DNA of 51,251 nt, taken from positions 1-51,251 of the forward strand of contig JAISZL010000068.1 of the NCBI GenBank assembly GCA_031269245.1, in the 5' to 3' direction. The notes under the pieces were generated by a model. The model had not been told where the DNA came from and did not search any database. It worked only from the letters and a program-made list of their open reading frames with translations. Of the stretch, positions 19,534 through 27,087 are shown piece after piece. Within the stretch, counting starts at the first letter, position 1. Each line of letters starts with the position of its first letter. The DNA comes from Synergistaceae bacterium (lineage in GTDB: Bacteria; Synergistota; Synergistia; Synergistales; Synergistaceae). Both the position numbers and the translations under genes were made by a program.

Positions 19534-20052
19534 ATGTCAGCGACAACGGCCGAAATTGTGAAAAAACCCGCAAGCGCAGGCGACAACGCGGCTGCGGATA
19601 AGGAGCGCACCCTTCTGGTGTTCGACTTGGTCGGCGAATACTGCGGCTTGGATGTCAACCTCGTGCGCGAGATCGTCCACGTCCCGCCGAGGATCACCAG
19701 GGTCCCCAACGCGCCCCACTACGTCAGGGGGGTGATAAACCTGAGAGGGACTGTCATCCCGGTGCTGGACTGCGCGTTGAAGATGGGCGGTTCCTTCACG
19801 GACAACACGAGCGATTCCCGCATAGTCGTGGCGGAGTTCGAGGGGATACAGTTCGGGGTCCTGGTCGACGCCGTCAGGGAGGTCCGCGCCGTCCCGGACT
19901 CCCTCATAGAGTCCGACGGCTCCGCGAGCAGCGACTCCATCGGTGCGCAGTACGTGACAGGGATAGCGAAGATGGACGACGGCAGGCTGATAGTCCTGCT
20001 CGACCTTGCGGAGCTCTTTGAGATCACCCAGCTGCTGGAGGAAGAAAATTAA
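19534..20052 (+). CDS. cheW: CheW-like chemotaxis coupling protein
   Basis: CheW links chemoreceptors to the CheA kinase. The 172 residues hold one CheW domain (about 25-165) with FDLVGEYCGLDVNLVREIV, the receptor-binding NAPHYVRGVINLRGTVIPV, and GVLVDAVREVRAVP. About 20 residues precede the domain. ATG 19534 has GGGAGGGAA six bases upstream; the longer frame from 19453 starts inside the promoter. No cheA, cheY or receptor gene lies nearby, so this is either an orphan adaptor or part of a dispersed system. The following gene overlaps its stop. Confidence 0.93.
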   Translation: MSATTAEIVKKPASAGDNAAADKERTLLVFDLVGEYCGLDVNLVREIVHVPPRITRVPNAPHYVRGVINLRGTVIPVLDCALKMGGSFTDNTSDSRIVVAEFEGIQFGVLVDAVREVRAVPDSLIESDGSASSDSIGAQYVTGIAKMDDGRLIVLLDLAELFEITQLLEEEN

Positions 20053-20872
20053 AATTATCGATCTGCACGTCCACAGTGTGCATTCAGACGGAACCAGCAC
20101 AGTCGGGGAAATAGTCCGCGCGGCGCGGCGCAGGAGGGTGTCCGTGATGGCGCTCACCGACCACGATACGATAGACGGGTGGGAGGTTTTCAGGGACACG
20201 TGCGTGAAATGCTCCATAAGACCCGTGATGGGAGTGGAGCTCTCCTCCAAGTTTTCGCGCACGGCGCATATTCTGGGCTATAGGATGAGGAGATTGGAGC
20301 CGCTGGAGGATTCCCTGTCGTCCATGAGGGACAGCCGCAGGAGGAGAAACGAGCGGATGCTCGAGCTCCTGACGGATCTGGGTCTCGGCCTGAGCATGAA
20401 GGACGTAGAGTCGGAGGCCGGGGGAAGCATAGTGGCTCGACCCCACTTCGCATCGGCCCTGGTGAAGAAGGGGTACGTCAGTGACGCGCAGTCCGCGTTC
20501 TCCAAGTACCTGGGGCGCGGGGCGCTGGCTTATGCCGCCCGCGACGGCTTGTCCCCCGCCGATTGTGTGTCCGTGGTCAAAGATGCGGGGGGCTTGCCCG
20601 TCCTGGCTCATCCGTCGCTCACCGGATTCAGTGCCGGCGAGCTGGGGGAGTTTTTGGAGGATCTCAAGAGTCACGGTCTGTGGGGGCTGGAGTGCATCTC
20701 ATCGCACTGTTCGCCGGAGGATGCGTACGAATTTCTCGCGATCGCCGGCGAGCATGGTCTGTTCCCCACCGCCGGCTCCGATTTTCACGGGTCCATACGC
20801 CCCAACGCTACCCTGGGCGTCCAAGTGTCCGACAATTTTCTCCCCTGGGCGCGGCTGGGCGTCTCTCTCTGA
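20048..20872 (+). CDS. PHP-domain metal-dependent phosphoesterase, probable ATT start
   Basis: PHP phosphoesterases of this type (YciV/RNase AM, TrpH family) hydrolyse nucleotide 3',5'-bisphosphates or trim RNA 5' ends. Metal-binding motifs are clear: IDLHVHSVHSDGT at the start, ALTDHDT, a Glu in MGVELSS, HIL, ARPHFA, LAHPSL and a final GSDFHG. No ATG, GTG or TTG with a ribosome site fits. GGAGG at 20037-20041 lies six bases before an in-frame ATT at 20048, giving IKIIDLHVHS as N-terminus and 274 residues. In-frame TTG codons at 20006 and 20018 are alternatives without Shine-Dalgarno support. It overlaps the cheW stop, implying coupled translation. Confidence 0.88.
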   Translation: MKIIDLHVHSVHSDGTSTVGEIVRAARRRRVSVMALTDHDTIDGWEVFRDTCVKCSIRPVMGVELSSKFSRTAHILGYRMRRLEPLEDSLSSMRDSRRRRNERMLELLTDLGLGLSMKDVESEAGGSIVARPHFASALVKKGYVSDAQSAFSKYLGRGALAYAARDGLSPADCVSVVKDAGGLPVLAHPSLTGFSAGELGEFLEDLKSHGLWGLECISSHCSPEDAYEFLAIAGEHGLFPTAGSDFHGSIRPNATLGVQVSDNFLPWARLGVSL

Positions 20873-20950
20873 CAAGCTCTACCCTAAATGGATTCGTTGG
20901 CGGCGGCTCAACGTCGGAATTGCTGAAATTTTCGCAAAGGAGCGGTCGAT

Positions 20951-21133
20951 TTGGATATTCTGAATTTCAGGAGCGGCACCGTCACGCAGCCTACGGACAG
21001 GATGCGCGAGGCGACGGCCTCGGCCGTCGTTGGCGGTGATCCGACTGTGAACGAGCTCGATGAGAGCTCCGTAAGGCGAGCGGTGGAGATTATGGGGGAA
21101 ATTCTTGAATCTTGCGAGGTTGGAAACCGGTGA
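20951..21133 (+). pseudogene. Internally deleted L-threonine aldolase remnant
   Basis: This 60-codon frame starts at TTG with AAAGGAG nine bases upstream. Its first part, FRSGTVTQPTDRMREA and GGDPTVNELDE, matches the N-terminus of low-specificity threonine aldolases (normally RSDTVTKPT...GEDPTVNELE). The rest, SSVRRAVEIMGEILESC, resembles the C-terminal helix of the same enzymes (about 340 residues). The catalytic middle, with the PLP lysine, is missing, and a few residues around the conserved GDDVYGE are also lost. It looks like an in-frame internal deletion that left a translatable stub, which cannot be an active enzyme. Its TGA overlaps a possible GTG start of pmbA. Confidence 0.6.
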
Positions 21134-21144
21134 ATCGAGGATAT

Positions 21145-22503
21145 ATGAACCGCTTTGAGGTCGAATCCATAGCGGAGACGATCCTGGGGATGGCTGGGAG
21201 CAAGTGCGGCGTTCTTGGGGCAGACGTAATGTATTTTTTCGCGGAGTCGCACTCCTTGAGCCTTTTGGACGGTGCGCCGGAGGAGAACTCATACGGCGTT
21301 TCGGGGGGTATCGCGGTTCGTGTGATAGGCCGCGACGGCCGCCAGGGCGTCGCGTATGGGAACGATTTTTCCAGATCCTCCATATGTGACATGGTCGAGT
21401 GGAGCCACGCTAACTGCCTGGCCTCCGAACCCGACGAGGGGGTGTCTCTGTACGACGGCCCAGTCCCCGGCGACGAGCGGTCGCTTCAGCTGTACGACGA
21501 GAGCATAGCTCGCGGGGTGCCGTCGGAGTTCAGGATGAGAACCTGCATGGAGATGACCGCCATTGCCCGTGAGCGAGACGGCCGGGTCGTTTCGGTCAGG
21601 TCGGCCGCGTGGAGCGACAGCGTCGCGGAGTCGTTTTACGCCTCCACGGCAGGAGCGCGAGGCTGGAAGAGGGGCACCGCGGCGTCCTGCGGCGTCACCG
21701 TGGTCCTGATGGACGGGGAGTCCTACGAGATGGGCGCGTACGGACACGGCGCGAGGTACATGGAGGATCTCGACGGTGTGGAGTACGCGAGGAGATCAGT
21801 GGACAGGACACTGCAGGTGCTTGGCGGCAAGCCCCTGCCCACCGGCAAATACACACTCCTGCTGGACCCGGAGGTCTCCGCATCCATGATCGACGAGATA
21901 GGGGACATGTTTTGCGCGTCGGAGATACACAAGGGACGCTCCCTGATGGCCGGCCGCCTCGGAGAAACCGTTGCCGGCTCGTGCGTAACCCTAGTGGATG
22001 ACGCGAGACTGCCTAGGCGCATGGGCACGTCCTCATTCGACGGGGAGGGCGTACCTACGGGCAGGACGGTGCTCATAGATTCAGGCGCGGCGTCCGCGTA
22101 CCTCTACAATCTTCAGCACGCGGCCAAGGACGGGGTGAGATCGACGGGAAACGCGGCCAGGAGCCTAGCCTCCCTTCCGGACGTGGGCGTCTCGAACTTG
22201 ACGCTGGCTCCCGGTTCCGAGTCGAGGGAGTCGCTGATCAGGGGCGTCGGAAGAGGGTTTCTGGTGACCGAGCTGATGGGGCTTCACACCATCAACCCCG
22301 TGAGCGGTGATTTCTCGCTGGGGGCTAAGGGAGTAGTGATCGACAACGGGGTCGCCGGCGCGCCCGTCGCGGGGGTCACCATAGCGGGCAACCTCATAGA
22401 GTTCTTGAAAAAAATAACGTCGGTCGGCAGCGATCTGGAGTTCTTCGGATCCACCGGGGCGCCGACCATAGTGGCGGAGGGTATCACAGTTGCTGGCGAT
22501 TAG
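21145..22503 (+). CDS. pmbA: TldE/PmbA family protein
   Basis: TldD and TldE form a metalloprotease that unfolds and trims peptides such as microcin B17 and the CcdA antitoxin. This 452-residue protein is the TldE/PmbA half: GGIAVRVIGRDGRQGVAYGN and YTLLLDPEVSASMIDEI are typical, and it lacks the HExxxH of the TldD catalytic subunit. The C-terminal half has GTSSFDGEGVPTGRTVLID and a glycine-rich end. The ATG at 21145 follows GAGG by four bases; GTG 21130, overlapping the preceding stop, is an alternative. No tldD is in the window. Confidence 0.87.
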   Translation: MNRFEVESIAETILGMAGSKCGVLGADVMYFFAESHSLSLLDGAPEENSYGVSGGIAVRVIGRDGRQGVAYGNDFSRSSICDMVEWSHANCLASEPDEGVSLYDGPVPGDERSLQLYDESIARGVPSEFRMRTCMEMTAIARERDGRVVSVRSAAWSDSVAESFYASTAGARGWKRGTAASCGVTVVLMDGESYEMGAYGHGARYMEDLDGVEYARRSVDRTLQVLGGKPLPTGKYTLLLDPEVSASMIDEIGDMFCASEIHKGRSLMAGRLGETVAGSCVTLVDDARLPRRMGTSSFDGEGVPTGRTVLIDSGAASAYLYNLQHAAKDGVRSTGNAARSLASLPDVGVSNLTLAPGSESRESLIRGVGRGFLVTELMGLHTINPVSGDFSLGAKGVVIDNGVAGAPVAGVTIAGNLIEFLKKITSVGSDLEFFGSTGAPTIVAEGITVAGD

Positions 22504-24085
22504 GCGTTTTTGCGCGGTTGCCGCGGTTTCGGTTTTCGCATTGTTTTTGTGTGGTTCGATTTCATTCGCCGCGGACATGGAACTGGCTCAGGGCGACATA
22601 CGAAAGGGAAGGGTCTCGATGTTGGAGCGCGATGGGGTCAGATACGCCGCCCTCGACGAGGTGATGACCCGCTTGGCCTTCGCCCCGAGCTCGGTCACGG
22701 GCGGGTTTGTAGTGACGTTCTCCGGCAGGAAGATGGAGTTCTGGAGCGGGTCGAACGTCGCCAGGGTGAACGGGACGGTGTTCACGCTCCCGACAAACGT
22801 GTTTTTCGAGGACGGCCACTGGTGGGGCGAGGCGAACGTTTCGCTGCAGGTGGTGAGCAATTTCCTGTCCAGCGTCTCGAGGCCTTATGACATAAAATGG
22901 ATCCCATCCGCTTCGCAGCCCGCTTCTCGGCCATCCGCCGGGGTGCCGGCCGCCCCGGCGGCAAAGGCGCCTCCCGTTAAGCCCCCCGTTCGGCCCTCGG
23001 ACGATTGGGGCGTCATATCAGGCGTCAGGTGGGGGGAGCAGTTGGATGCGTACAGGGCCGTCATCGACATCTCCAGGCAGGTCGAGACCGTTTTGCGGGA
23101 GCACCCTGACAGGGTGGAGGTCGTCTTCTCCAACTCCAGCGTCGAGCCGTTCAGCAGCAGGAGCCCGTGGGCCCCGTTGGCGGCCGCTTCGATGCAGTCC
23201 GAGCAGAACGCCGTCTTGACGTTCATTCGCCCTCCGGGCGCGGTGAAGAGCTTCTGGCTCTCCGATCCGCCGAGATATGTCGTTGATTTTTACTTCGGCG
23301 GGCCGGCCGCTCCGCCGGAGCCCCAACCTAGCGCTCCCCCCGCAAGGATCGAGACCAATCCCAAAAGGTCGCGGTCGGGGAAGTTTCTCGTGGTCATCGA
23401 CGCGGGACACGGCGGGCATGACCCCGGAGCGGCCGGAAACAAGCTTCGCGAGAAGGACATAAACCTCCGCGCCGCGATCGAGCTTGCCGAGAGCGCGAAG
23501 GCATTGGGGCTCGACGTGAAGCTGACGCGCGCGGACGACAGATACCTGAAGCTCGCTGAGCGCACCGCCTTCGCCAACAACAACAACGCGGACATATTCA
23601 TAAGCCTGCACTGCAACGCTCTGCCCAAGGGACAGCACGCGTCCGGCACGGAGCTCTACCTGATGGCGCAGCACACGGACAGGGACGCTCTGAACCTGGC
23701 TATCATCGAGAACAGGGAAATCCTCGGGGAGGCGCAGAGCTCGGCGGACATCAACGCCGCCGCGGACAAGAGGACTCAACTGCTGCTCAAGATACTCGGG
23801 GACATGCAGCAGAGCGACAAAATCAACGAGAGCACGACTCTCGCGGAACATCTTTATGACAAGATGAGAACCGCCCAGTTTCCGATCCGCAAGGTGCGGC
23901 AGGCGCCGTTCTTCGTGCTCAGGGGCGCCGGAATGCCGGCGGTGCTCGTGGAGATGGGCTATATAACGGAGGCGAGCGACGCGAAGCAGTTAAACTCGGC
24001 GCAGTACAGGAAAAAGATGATGGACTCGCTTGCGGCTGGCATATTGAACTATCTCAACAAAAGACCGGGAGAGGGAGGACGTTAA
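22490..24085 (+). CDS. N-acetylmuramoyl-L-alanine amidase (AmiC type)
   Basis: This exported enzyme cleaves the bond between muramic acid and the stem peptide and helps separate daughter cells. A signal peptide (about 1-28) is followed by a copper-amine-oxidase-like N-terminal domain, a proline/alanine linker (about 142-168), an AMIN-type domain (about 175-270) and an Amidase_3 domain (about 300-525). Zinc ligands are His in DAGHGGHDPGA, Glu in REKDINLR and His in ISLHCNA; the catalytic Glu is in VLVEMGYIT. The TTG start, eight bases from GGAGGG, overlaps pmbA by 14 bases. The AMIN domain suggests binding to peptidoglycan. Confidence 0.92.
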   Translation: MLAIRRFCAVAAVSVFALFLCGSISFAADMELAQGDIRKGRVSMLERDGVRYAALDEVMTRLAFAPSSVTGGFVVTFSGRKMEFWSGSNVARVNGTVFTLPTNVFFEDGHWWGEANVSLQVVSNFLSSVSRPYDIKWIPSASQPASRPSAGVPAAPAAKAPPVKPPVRPSDDWGVISGVRWGEQLDAYRAVIDISRQVETVLREHPDRVEVVFSNSSVEPFSSRSPWAPLAAASMQSEQNAVLTFIRPPGAVKSFWLSDPPRYVVDFYFGGPAAPPEPQPSAPPARIETNPKRSRSGKFLVVIDAGHGGHDPGAAGNKLREKDINLRAAIELAESAKALGLDVKLTRADDRYLKLAERTAFANNNNADIFISLHCNALPKGQHASGTELYLMAQHTDRDALNLAIIENREILGEAQSSADINAAADKRTQLLLKILGDMQQSDKINESTTLAEHLYDKMRTAQFPIRKVRQAPFFVLRGAGMPAVLVEMGYITEASDAKQLNSAQYRKKMMDSLAAGILNYLNKRPGEGGR

Positions 24086-24825
24086 TGAGGCCTTCTGAGA
24101 GAAGAAAGTGGAAGAGCAGCGACGAGCCGTCTCCCCGAGAGAAGCGGGAGTTGATCGAGAAGGGAGAGTGGAGTGAGGAGGACGACGGCGAACCTGGAAA
24201 AGCCCCTTTCATATTCAGGCTTGCCGCGTGGGCGTCCCTGGTGGTGATTTTTTTCGCCGTGGGGTATGGCGCAACGTCGCTCGTCTTCAAATGGATGGAC
24301 AACAGAGGGGGGAATCGGCATCCTCAGAACCTGGTCAGAAATCAGGACGAGGCGGGCGGTCTTTTGGGACAGATGGGCCAAGATGCCTCCGCTGGATCGG
24401 GGGACTCGGCCCCCAAGAGGGACAGTTCCCAGGTCGTGACCATATTCATGCCGAACGGCTCCGCCTTCATGGCTAGGCAGATAGTCTGCCCTGTGGGTTT
24501 GAGGGAGGATACGATGAAACTCGCGCTCTCAGCGTATATGGACGCGATGAAGGAGAGCCAGATGCTGGGCCCGTCGGCACAGGCTTTGAACGTCTTTCAG
24601 AGCGGGGATTGGCTCTACTTGAACATGAACAAGGATTTTCTGGAGTCCATAAAGTCCCTCGGCGCCGACAAGTCGAGAATACTCTTGACCGGAATGGTCA
24701 AGACGATGTCCGACAACTTCGCGCCCGTCAATAAAATCAAGTTTTACGTCGATGGGGAAGAAGTGAGGGACAAGAAACCGCTCGACCTCACCATGCCTTG
24801 GGGCATCACCGCAAGGTCCCGGTAG
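24085..24825 (+). CDS. Membrane-anchored GerMN-domain protein
   Basis: This 246-residue protein has a charged cytoplasmic N-terminus (about 1-40), one membrane helix (about 43-68), a polar linker and a C-terminal GerMN domain (about 115-235). The domain has VTIFMPNGSAFMARQI, LYLNMNKDFLESI and INKIKFYVDGEEV. GerMN domains occur in spore-germination and cell-wall proteins and probably bind partners at the cell surface. Spore formation is not implied. The start overlaps the amidase stop (TAATG), so both are translated together, which fits a cell-wall role. Confidence 0.85.
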   Translation: MRPSERRKWKSSDEPSPREKRELIEKGEWSEEDDGEPGKAPFIFRLAAWASLVVIFFAVGYGATSLVFKWMDNRGGNRHPQNLVRNQDEAGGLLGQMGQDASAGSGDSAPKRDSSQVVTIFMPNGSAFMARQIVCPVGLREDTMKLALSAYMDAMKESQMLGPSAQALNVFQSGDWLYLNMNKDFLESIKSLGADKSRILLTGMVKTMSDNFAPVNKIKFYVDGEEVRDKKPLDLTMPWGITARSR

Positions 24826-24836
24826 AGCGGGCGGCG

Positions 24837-25520
24837 GTGTCTCTGTTTGACGGACTCTGCTCCAGGCAGGATAAAAAAATCAGCATAGTGCTGGCGAGCG
24901 GCAACGCGCACAAGCGCGAGGAGTTCTCCGATTTTTTCAAGTCCTTTGGAGATGTGGAACTGCTCAGCGCGCGAGATTTTTCCTCCTGCCCCGGGGATGT
25001 GGAGGAAAACGGCTCCTCTTACGAGGAGAACGCGCTGGCAAAGGCCAGGGCTTGGGCCGATTTCACCCATATGCCATCTCTGGCCGACGACAGCGGAATC
25101 GAGGTTCGCCGCATGGATTGGAAGCCGGGGATATTTTCCGCTCGCGCCGTATCCGGCAGCGACTCATGCCGGATCGAGCGGCTGATGGACGAAATGGGGC
25201 GCGCGCCTGACAGGAGGGCTCGTTTTGCGGTCTGCCTCGTGGTGGCTTTTCCGTCGTTCAAGCCGGTCCGCGCGCGCGATTATTTCGCCGTCGAGGCCAG
25301 GTGCTGGGGAACGATAGCGCGCGCTCCGTCGGGCGAGCACGGTTTTGGATATGACCCGGTCTTCATACCGGATGGGTTCGACAAGACCTTCGCTGACCTC
25401 GGGCCCGCGATAAAATCGAAAATTTCGCATAGGGCAATCGCTATGCGGGGAGTAGCGCAAATACTTCCCAATATGTTAAAATATTTTGCCGCTTGTGATA
25501 AGTTCAAGCGAACGCTCTGA
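24837..25520 (+). CDS. rdgB: XTP/dITP diphosphatase (RdgB/HAM1)
   Basis: RdgB removes non-canonical purine nucleoside triphosphates such as dITP and XTP before they enter DNA. The motifs are ASGNAHKREEF (the phosphate-binding loop), NGSSYEENALAKARAWA, LADDSGIEV and GEHGFGYDPVFIP, with a C-terminal SHRAIAM. The chosen GTG at 24837 gives 227 residues and lies 12 bases past the GerMN gene stop. The longest frame starts at TTG 24798 inside that gene. Ribosome-site evidence is weak for both. The segment FPSFKPVRARDYFAVEAR is slightly longer than usual. Confidence 0.92.
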   Translation: MSLFDGLCSRQDKKISIVLASGNAHKREEFSDFFKSFGDVELLSARDFSSCPGDVEENGSSYEENALAKARAWADFTHMPSLADDSGIEVRRMDWKPGIFSARAVSGSDSCRIERLMDEMGRAPDRRARFAVCLVVAFPSFKPVRARDYFAVEARCWGTIARAPSGEHGFGYDPVFIPDGFDKTFADLGPAIKSKISHRAIAMRGVAQILPNMLKYFAACDKFKRTL

Positions 25521-25540
25521 CGAGGGGGTTTACCAAACGC

Positions 25541-25774
25541 ATGACCATTAAGGGTTTCTTAGAGATACTATTTATTTTGCTGTGCGCGGCTTTGATGGGT
25601 GTCATTTTGATGCAGCACCGGAAGAGCGGAGGGTTCTCGGGAAGTTTCGGCGGGGGCGGCACGCAGATGGACCTCTCAGGAGGGTCGTGGCAGCGGATGA
25701 CGCAGATGACCAAGGTAACTGTGGTGCTGGTCGCTGTTTTTATGGCGCTCTCCTTTTTGCTCGCACTCCTGTAG
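25541..25774 (+). CDS. secG: Preprotein translocase subunit SecG
   Basis: SecG is the small accessory subunit of the SecYEG channel. The 77 residues make two membrane helices (about 5-24 and 56-76) joined by a glycine-rich loop with QHRKSGGFSGSFGGG, the family signature. GAGGGGG lies upstream of the ATG. The gene begins 20 bases after rdgB, the last of the run from cheW. No tRNA gene follows it. Confidence 0.95.
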   Translation: MTIKGFLEILFILLCAALMGVILMQHRKSGGFSGSFGGGGTQMDLSGGSWQRMTQMTKVTVVLVAVFMALSFLLALL

Positions 25775-25803
25775 AGTTTTGACGCTCGCTGCGGAGGCCG
25801 CGC

Positions 25804-25832
25804 TTGACCGTATATTTATGTTATATTATAAT
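25804..25832 (+). promoter_or_regulatory. Strong promoter of rplM-rpsI
   Basis: TTGACC (25804-25809) and a perfect TATAAT (25827-25832) are 17 bases apart. Transcription should start near 25839, leaving a leader of about 65 bases before rplM. This is the best sigma-70 match in the window. Confidence 0.85.
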
Positions 25833-25859
25833 TCGAGAGTTTTTCTGAACAGTTTCATG

Positions 25860-25886
25860 CACTGCCCCCCTACGGCGGTGTTTTTT
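25860..25886 (+). terminator. Attenuator-like hairpin in the rplM leader
   Basis: CACTGCC (25860-25866) pairs with GGCGGTG (25874-25880), including one T-G wobble, and six T residues follow at once (25881-25886). It lies after the rplM promoter and just before the GAGGAGG ribosome site, so it sits inside the leader RNA. It could attenuate rplM-rpsI or end read-through from secG. Ribosomal protein leaders often bind their own product, but no known L13 leader motif was matched here. Confidence 0.6.
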
Positions 25887-25903
25887 GAAGAGGAGGAAGT
25901 TTT

Positions 25904-26350
25904 ATGATAGGTACGCGCACATTTGTGGCCAAGCGCGAAGAGGTGGAGCGGAAGTGGTATGTCGTCGACGCGTCCGGGAAGCATCTAGGCAGGCTGGCCG
26001 TCCAGATTGCCCGCATTCTCACTGGGAAACACCGTCCGACATATACGCCGCACGTCGATACCGGCGATTTCGTCATCGTCGTCAACGCGGACAGGGTGGG
26101 GCTTACGGGAAAGAAGACCGAGCAGTCGAAGTTATACAGGTACAGCGGTTATCCCGGTGGACTGAGGTCCTCGACATACGGCGAGGTCCTAAAGAAGCGC
26201 CCAGCCCACCTCATCGAGAGGGTCATCTGGGGTATGTTGCCGAAGACCAAGCTGGGCAGAGCCATGTACAAGAAGCTCAAGGTATATTCCGGGAGCTCCC
26301 ATCCGCACGCATCGCAGACGCCGGAAGCTGTCGACAGCTTCCAGTGGTAG
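25904..26350 (+). CDS. rplM: 50S ribosomal protein L13
   Basis: L13 is an early-assembly protein of the large subunit. The 148 residues match the family throughout: RKWYVVDASGKHLGRLAVQI, LTGKHRPTYTPHVDTGDFV, KLYRYSGYPGGLRSSTYGE and WGMLPKTKLGRAMYKKLKVY. AGGAGGAAG lies upstream of the ATG. The gene is followed ten bases later by rpsI, the standard bacterial pair. Confidence 0.98.
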   Translation: MIGTRTFVAKREEVERKWYVVDASGKHLGRLAVQIARILTGKHRPTYTPHVDTGDFVIVVNADRVGLTGKKTEQSKLYRYSGYPGGLRSSTYGEVLKKRPAHLIERVIWGMLPKTKLGRAMYKKLKVYSGSSHPHASQTPEAVDSFQW

Positions 26351-26360
26351 GAGGAATATT

Positions 26361-26753
26361 ATGGACGTTGTGAATTATTGGGGGACCGGGCGCCGCAAGA
26401 ACGCCGTCGCGCGGGTGCTCCTCCGAGCCGGGAGCGGCAAGGTCACTATAAACAACCGCACGGTCGACGACTACCTGCCGCGTTACTTCTGGAAATCGCA
26501 GGCTATGGAGCCCCTCAAGGTCGCGGGAGTCGAGGGCAGTGTCGATATCATGGTCAACGCCCACGGCGGCGGTTTGACCGGACAGAGCGGCGCGATCAGG
26601 ATGGGCATAGCCCGCGCCATACTGAAACTCAACCCCGAGGCGAGGCCCGTTCTCAAGAAAGCCGGAATGCTGAAGCGCGACTCCCGCATGGTCGAGCGCA
26701 AGAAGTTCGGCCAGAAGGGCGCGCGAGGCAAGAGGCAGTTCTCCAAGCGCTAA
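26361..26753 (+). CDS. rpsI: 30S ribosomal protein S9
   Basis: S9 reaches with its basic C-terminal tail to the P-site tRNA. The 130 residues have WGTGRRKNAVARVLLRAGSG at the start, AHGGGLTGQSGAIRMGIARA in the middle, and the tail RKKFGQKGARGKRQFSKR with the usual terminal Lys-Arg. GGAGGAATATT precedes the ATG. It is the second and last gene of the rplM-rpsI operon, which ends in a strong terminator. Confidence 0.98.
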   Translation: MDVVNYWGTGRRKNAVARVLLRAGSGKVTINNRTVDDYLPRYFWKSQAMEPLKVAGVEGSVDIMVNAHGGGLTGQSGAIRMGIARAILKLNPEARPVLKKAGMLKRDSRMVERKKFGQKGARGKRQFSKR

Positions 26754-26774
26754 AATATACCGGAGCAGCCAAAA

Positions 26775-26803
26775 AACGAGCCGCCATTTGGCGGCTCGTT
26801 TTT
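26775..26803 (+). terminator. Intrinsic terminator of rplM-rpsI
   Basis: AACGAGCCGCC (26775-26785) and GGCGGCTCGTT (26790-26800) form an 11-base stem with a four-base loop and a T-run after it. An A-run on the other side would also allow action in the reverse direction. Confidence 0.9.
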
Positions 26804-27087
26804 ATACCAATATCAATTCGCAATCAAGGACCTGAAGTTAAAGGATTTTTAAGATGCTTTGGGCTTTGCTCCTCCGCCGTTGATTGTGATATTATTATAA
26901 GGCGGTGATACAAAAGTTGCCTTTATTAGCATTGACATTGAATCTGCCGCGCCGATGCCGCGAATACCAGTGACAAAAATAATCGGCGTCTTCTTGAAAA
27001 CAGAATCATGAAGATCTATTGACATGGGCGGGATGAAAAGAGCTGAACCTATATGTCTGGGTTCGCTAGCGGGAGAGAGGTTTGGGG
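26804..27087. other. AT-rich spacer before the Hsp70 cassette
   Basis: This 284-base gap must hold the promoter of the chaperone cassette, but no convincing -35/-10 pair was found; TTGAAA with TATTGA 17 bases on, around 26996-27024, is the best weak candidate. No CIRCE heat-shock operator is present. Part of the minus strand (about 27026 down to 26849) reads as an uninterrupted, protein-like frame of 58 codons without a ribosome site. Copy 2 of the CCAATTCGC motif lies at its left end. Confidence 0.4.
26813..26829 (+). repeat. Copy 2 of dispersed intergenic motif
   Basis: TCAATTCGCAATCAAGG lies just after the rpsI terminator. It matches the copies at 19319 and 37256 over the core CAATTCGC-RR-TCAA. 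The following bases AAAGGATTTT also recur near 50852. Confidence 0.4.

Noticed and set aside
26804-27087. CIRCE or HrcA control of the Hsp70 cassette
   Set aside because: No TTAGCACTC-N9-GAGTGCTAA or close variant is present.
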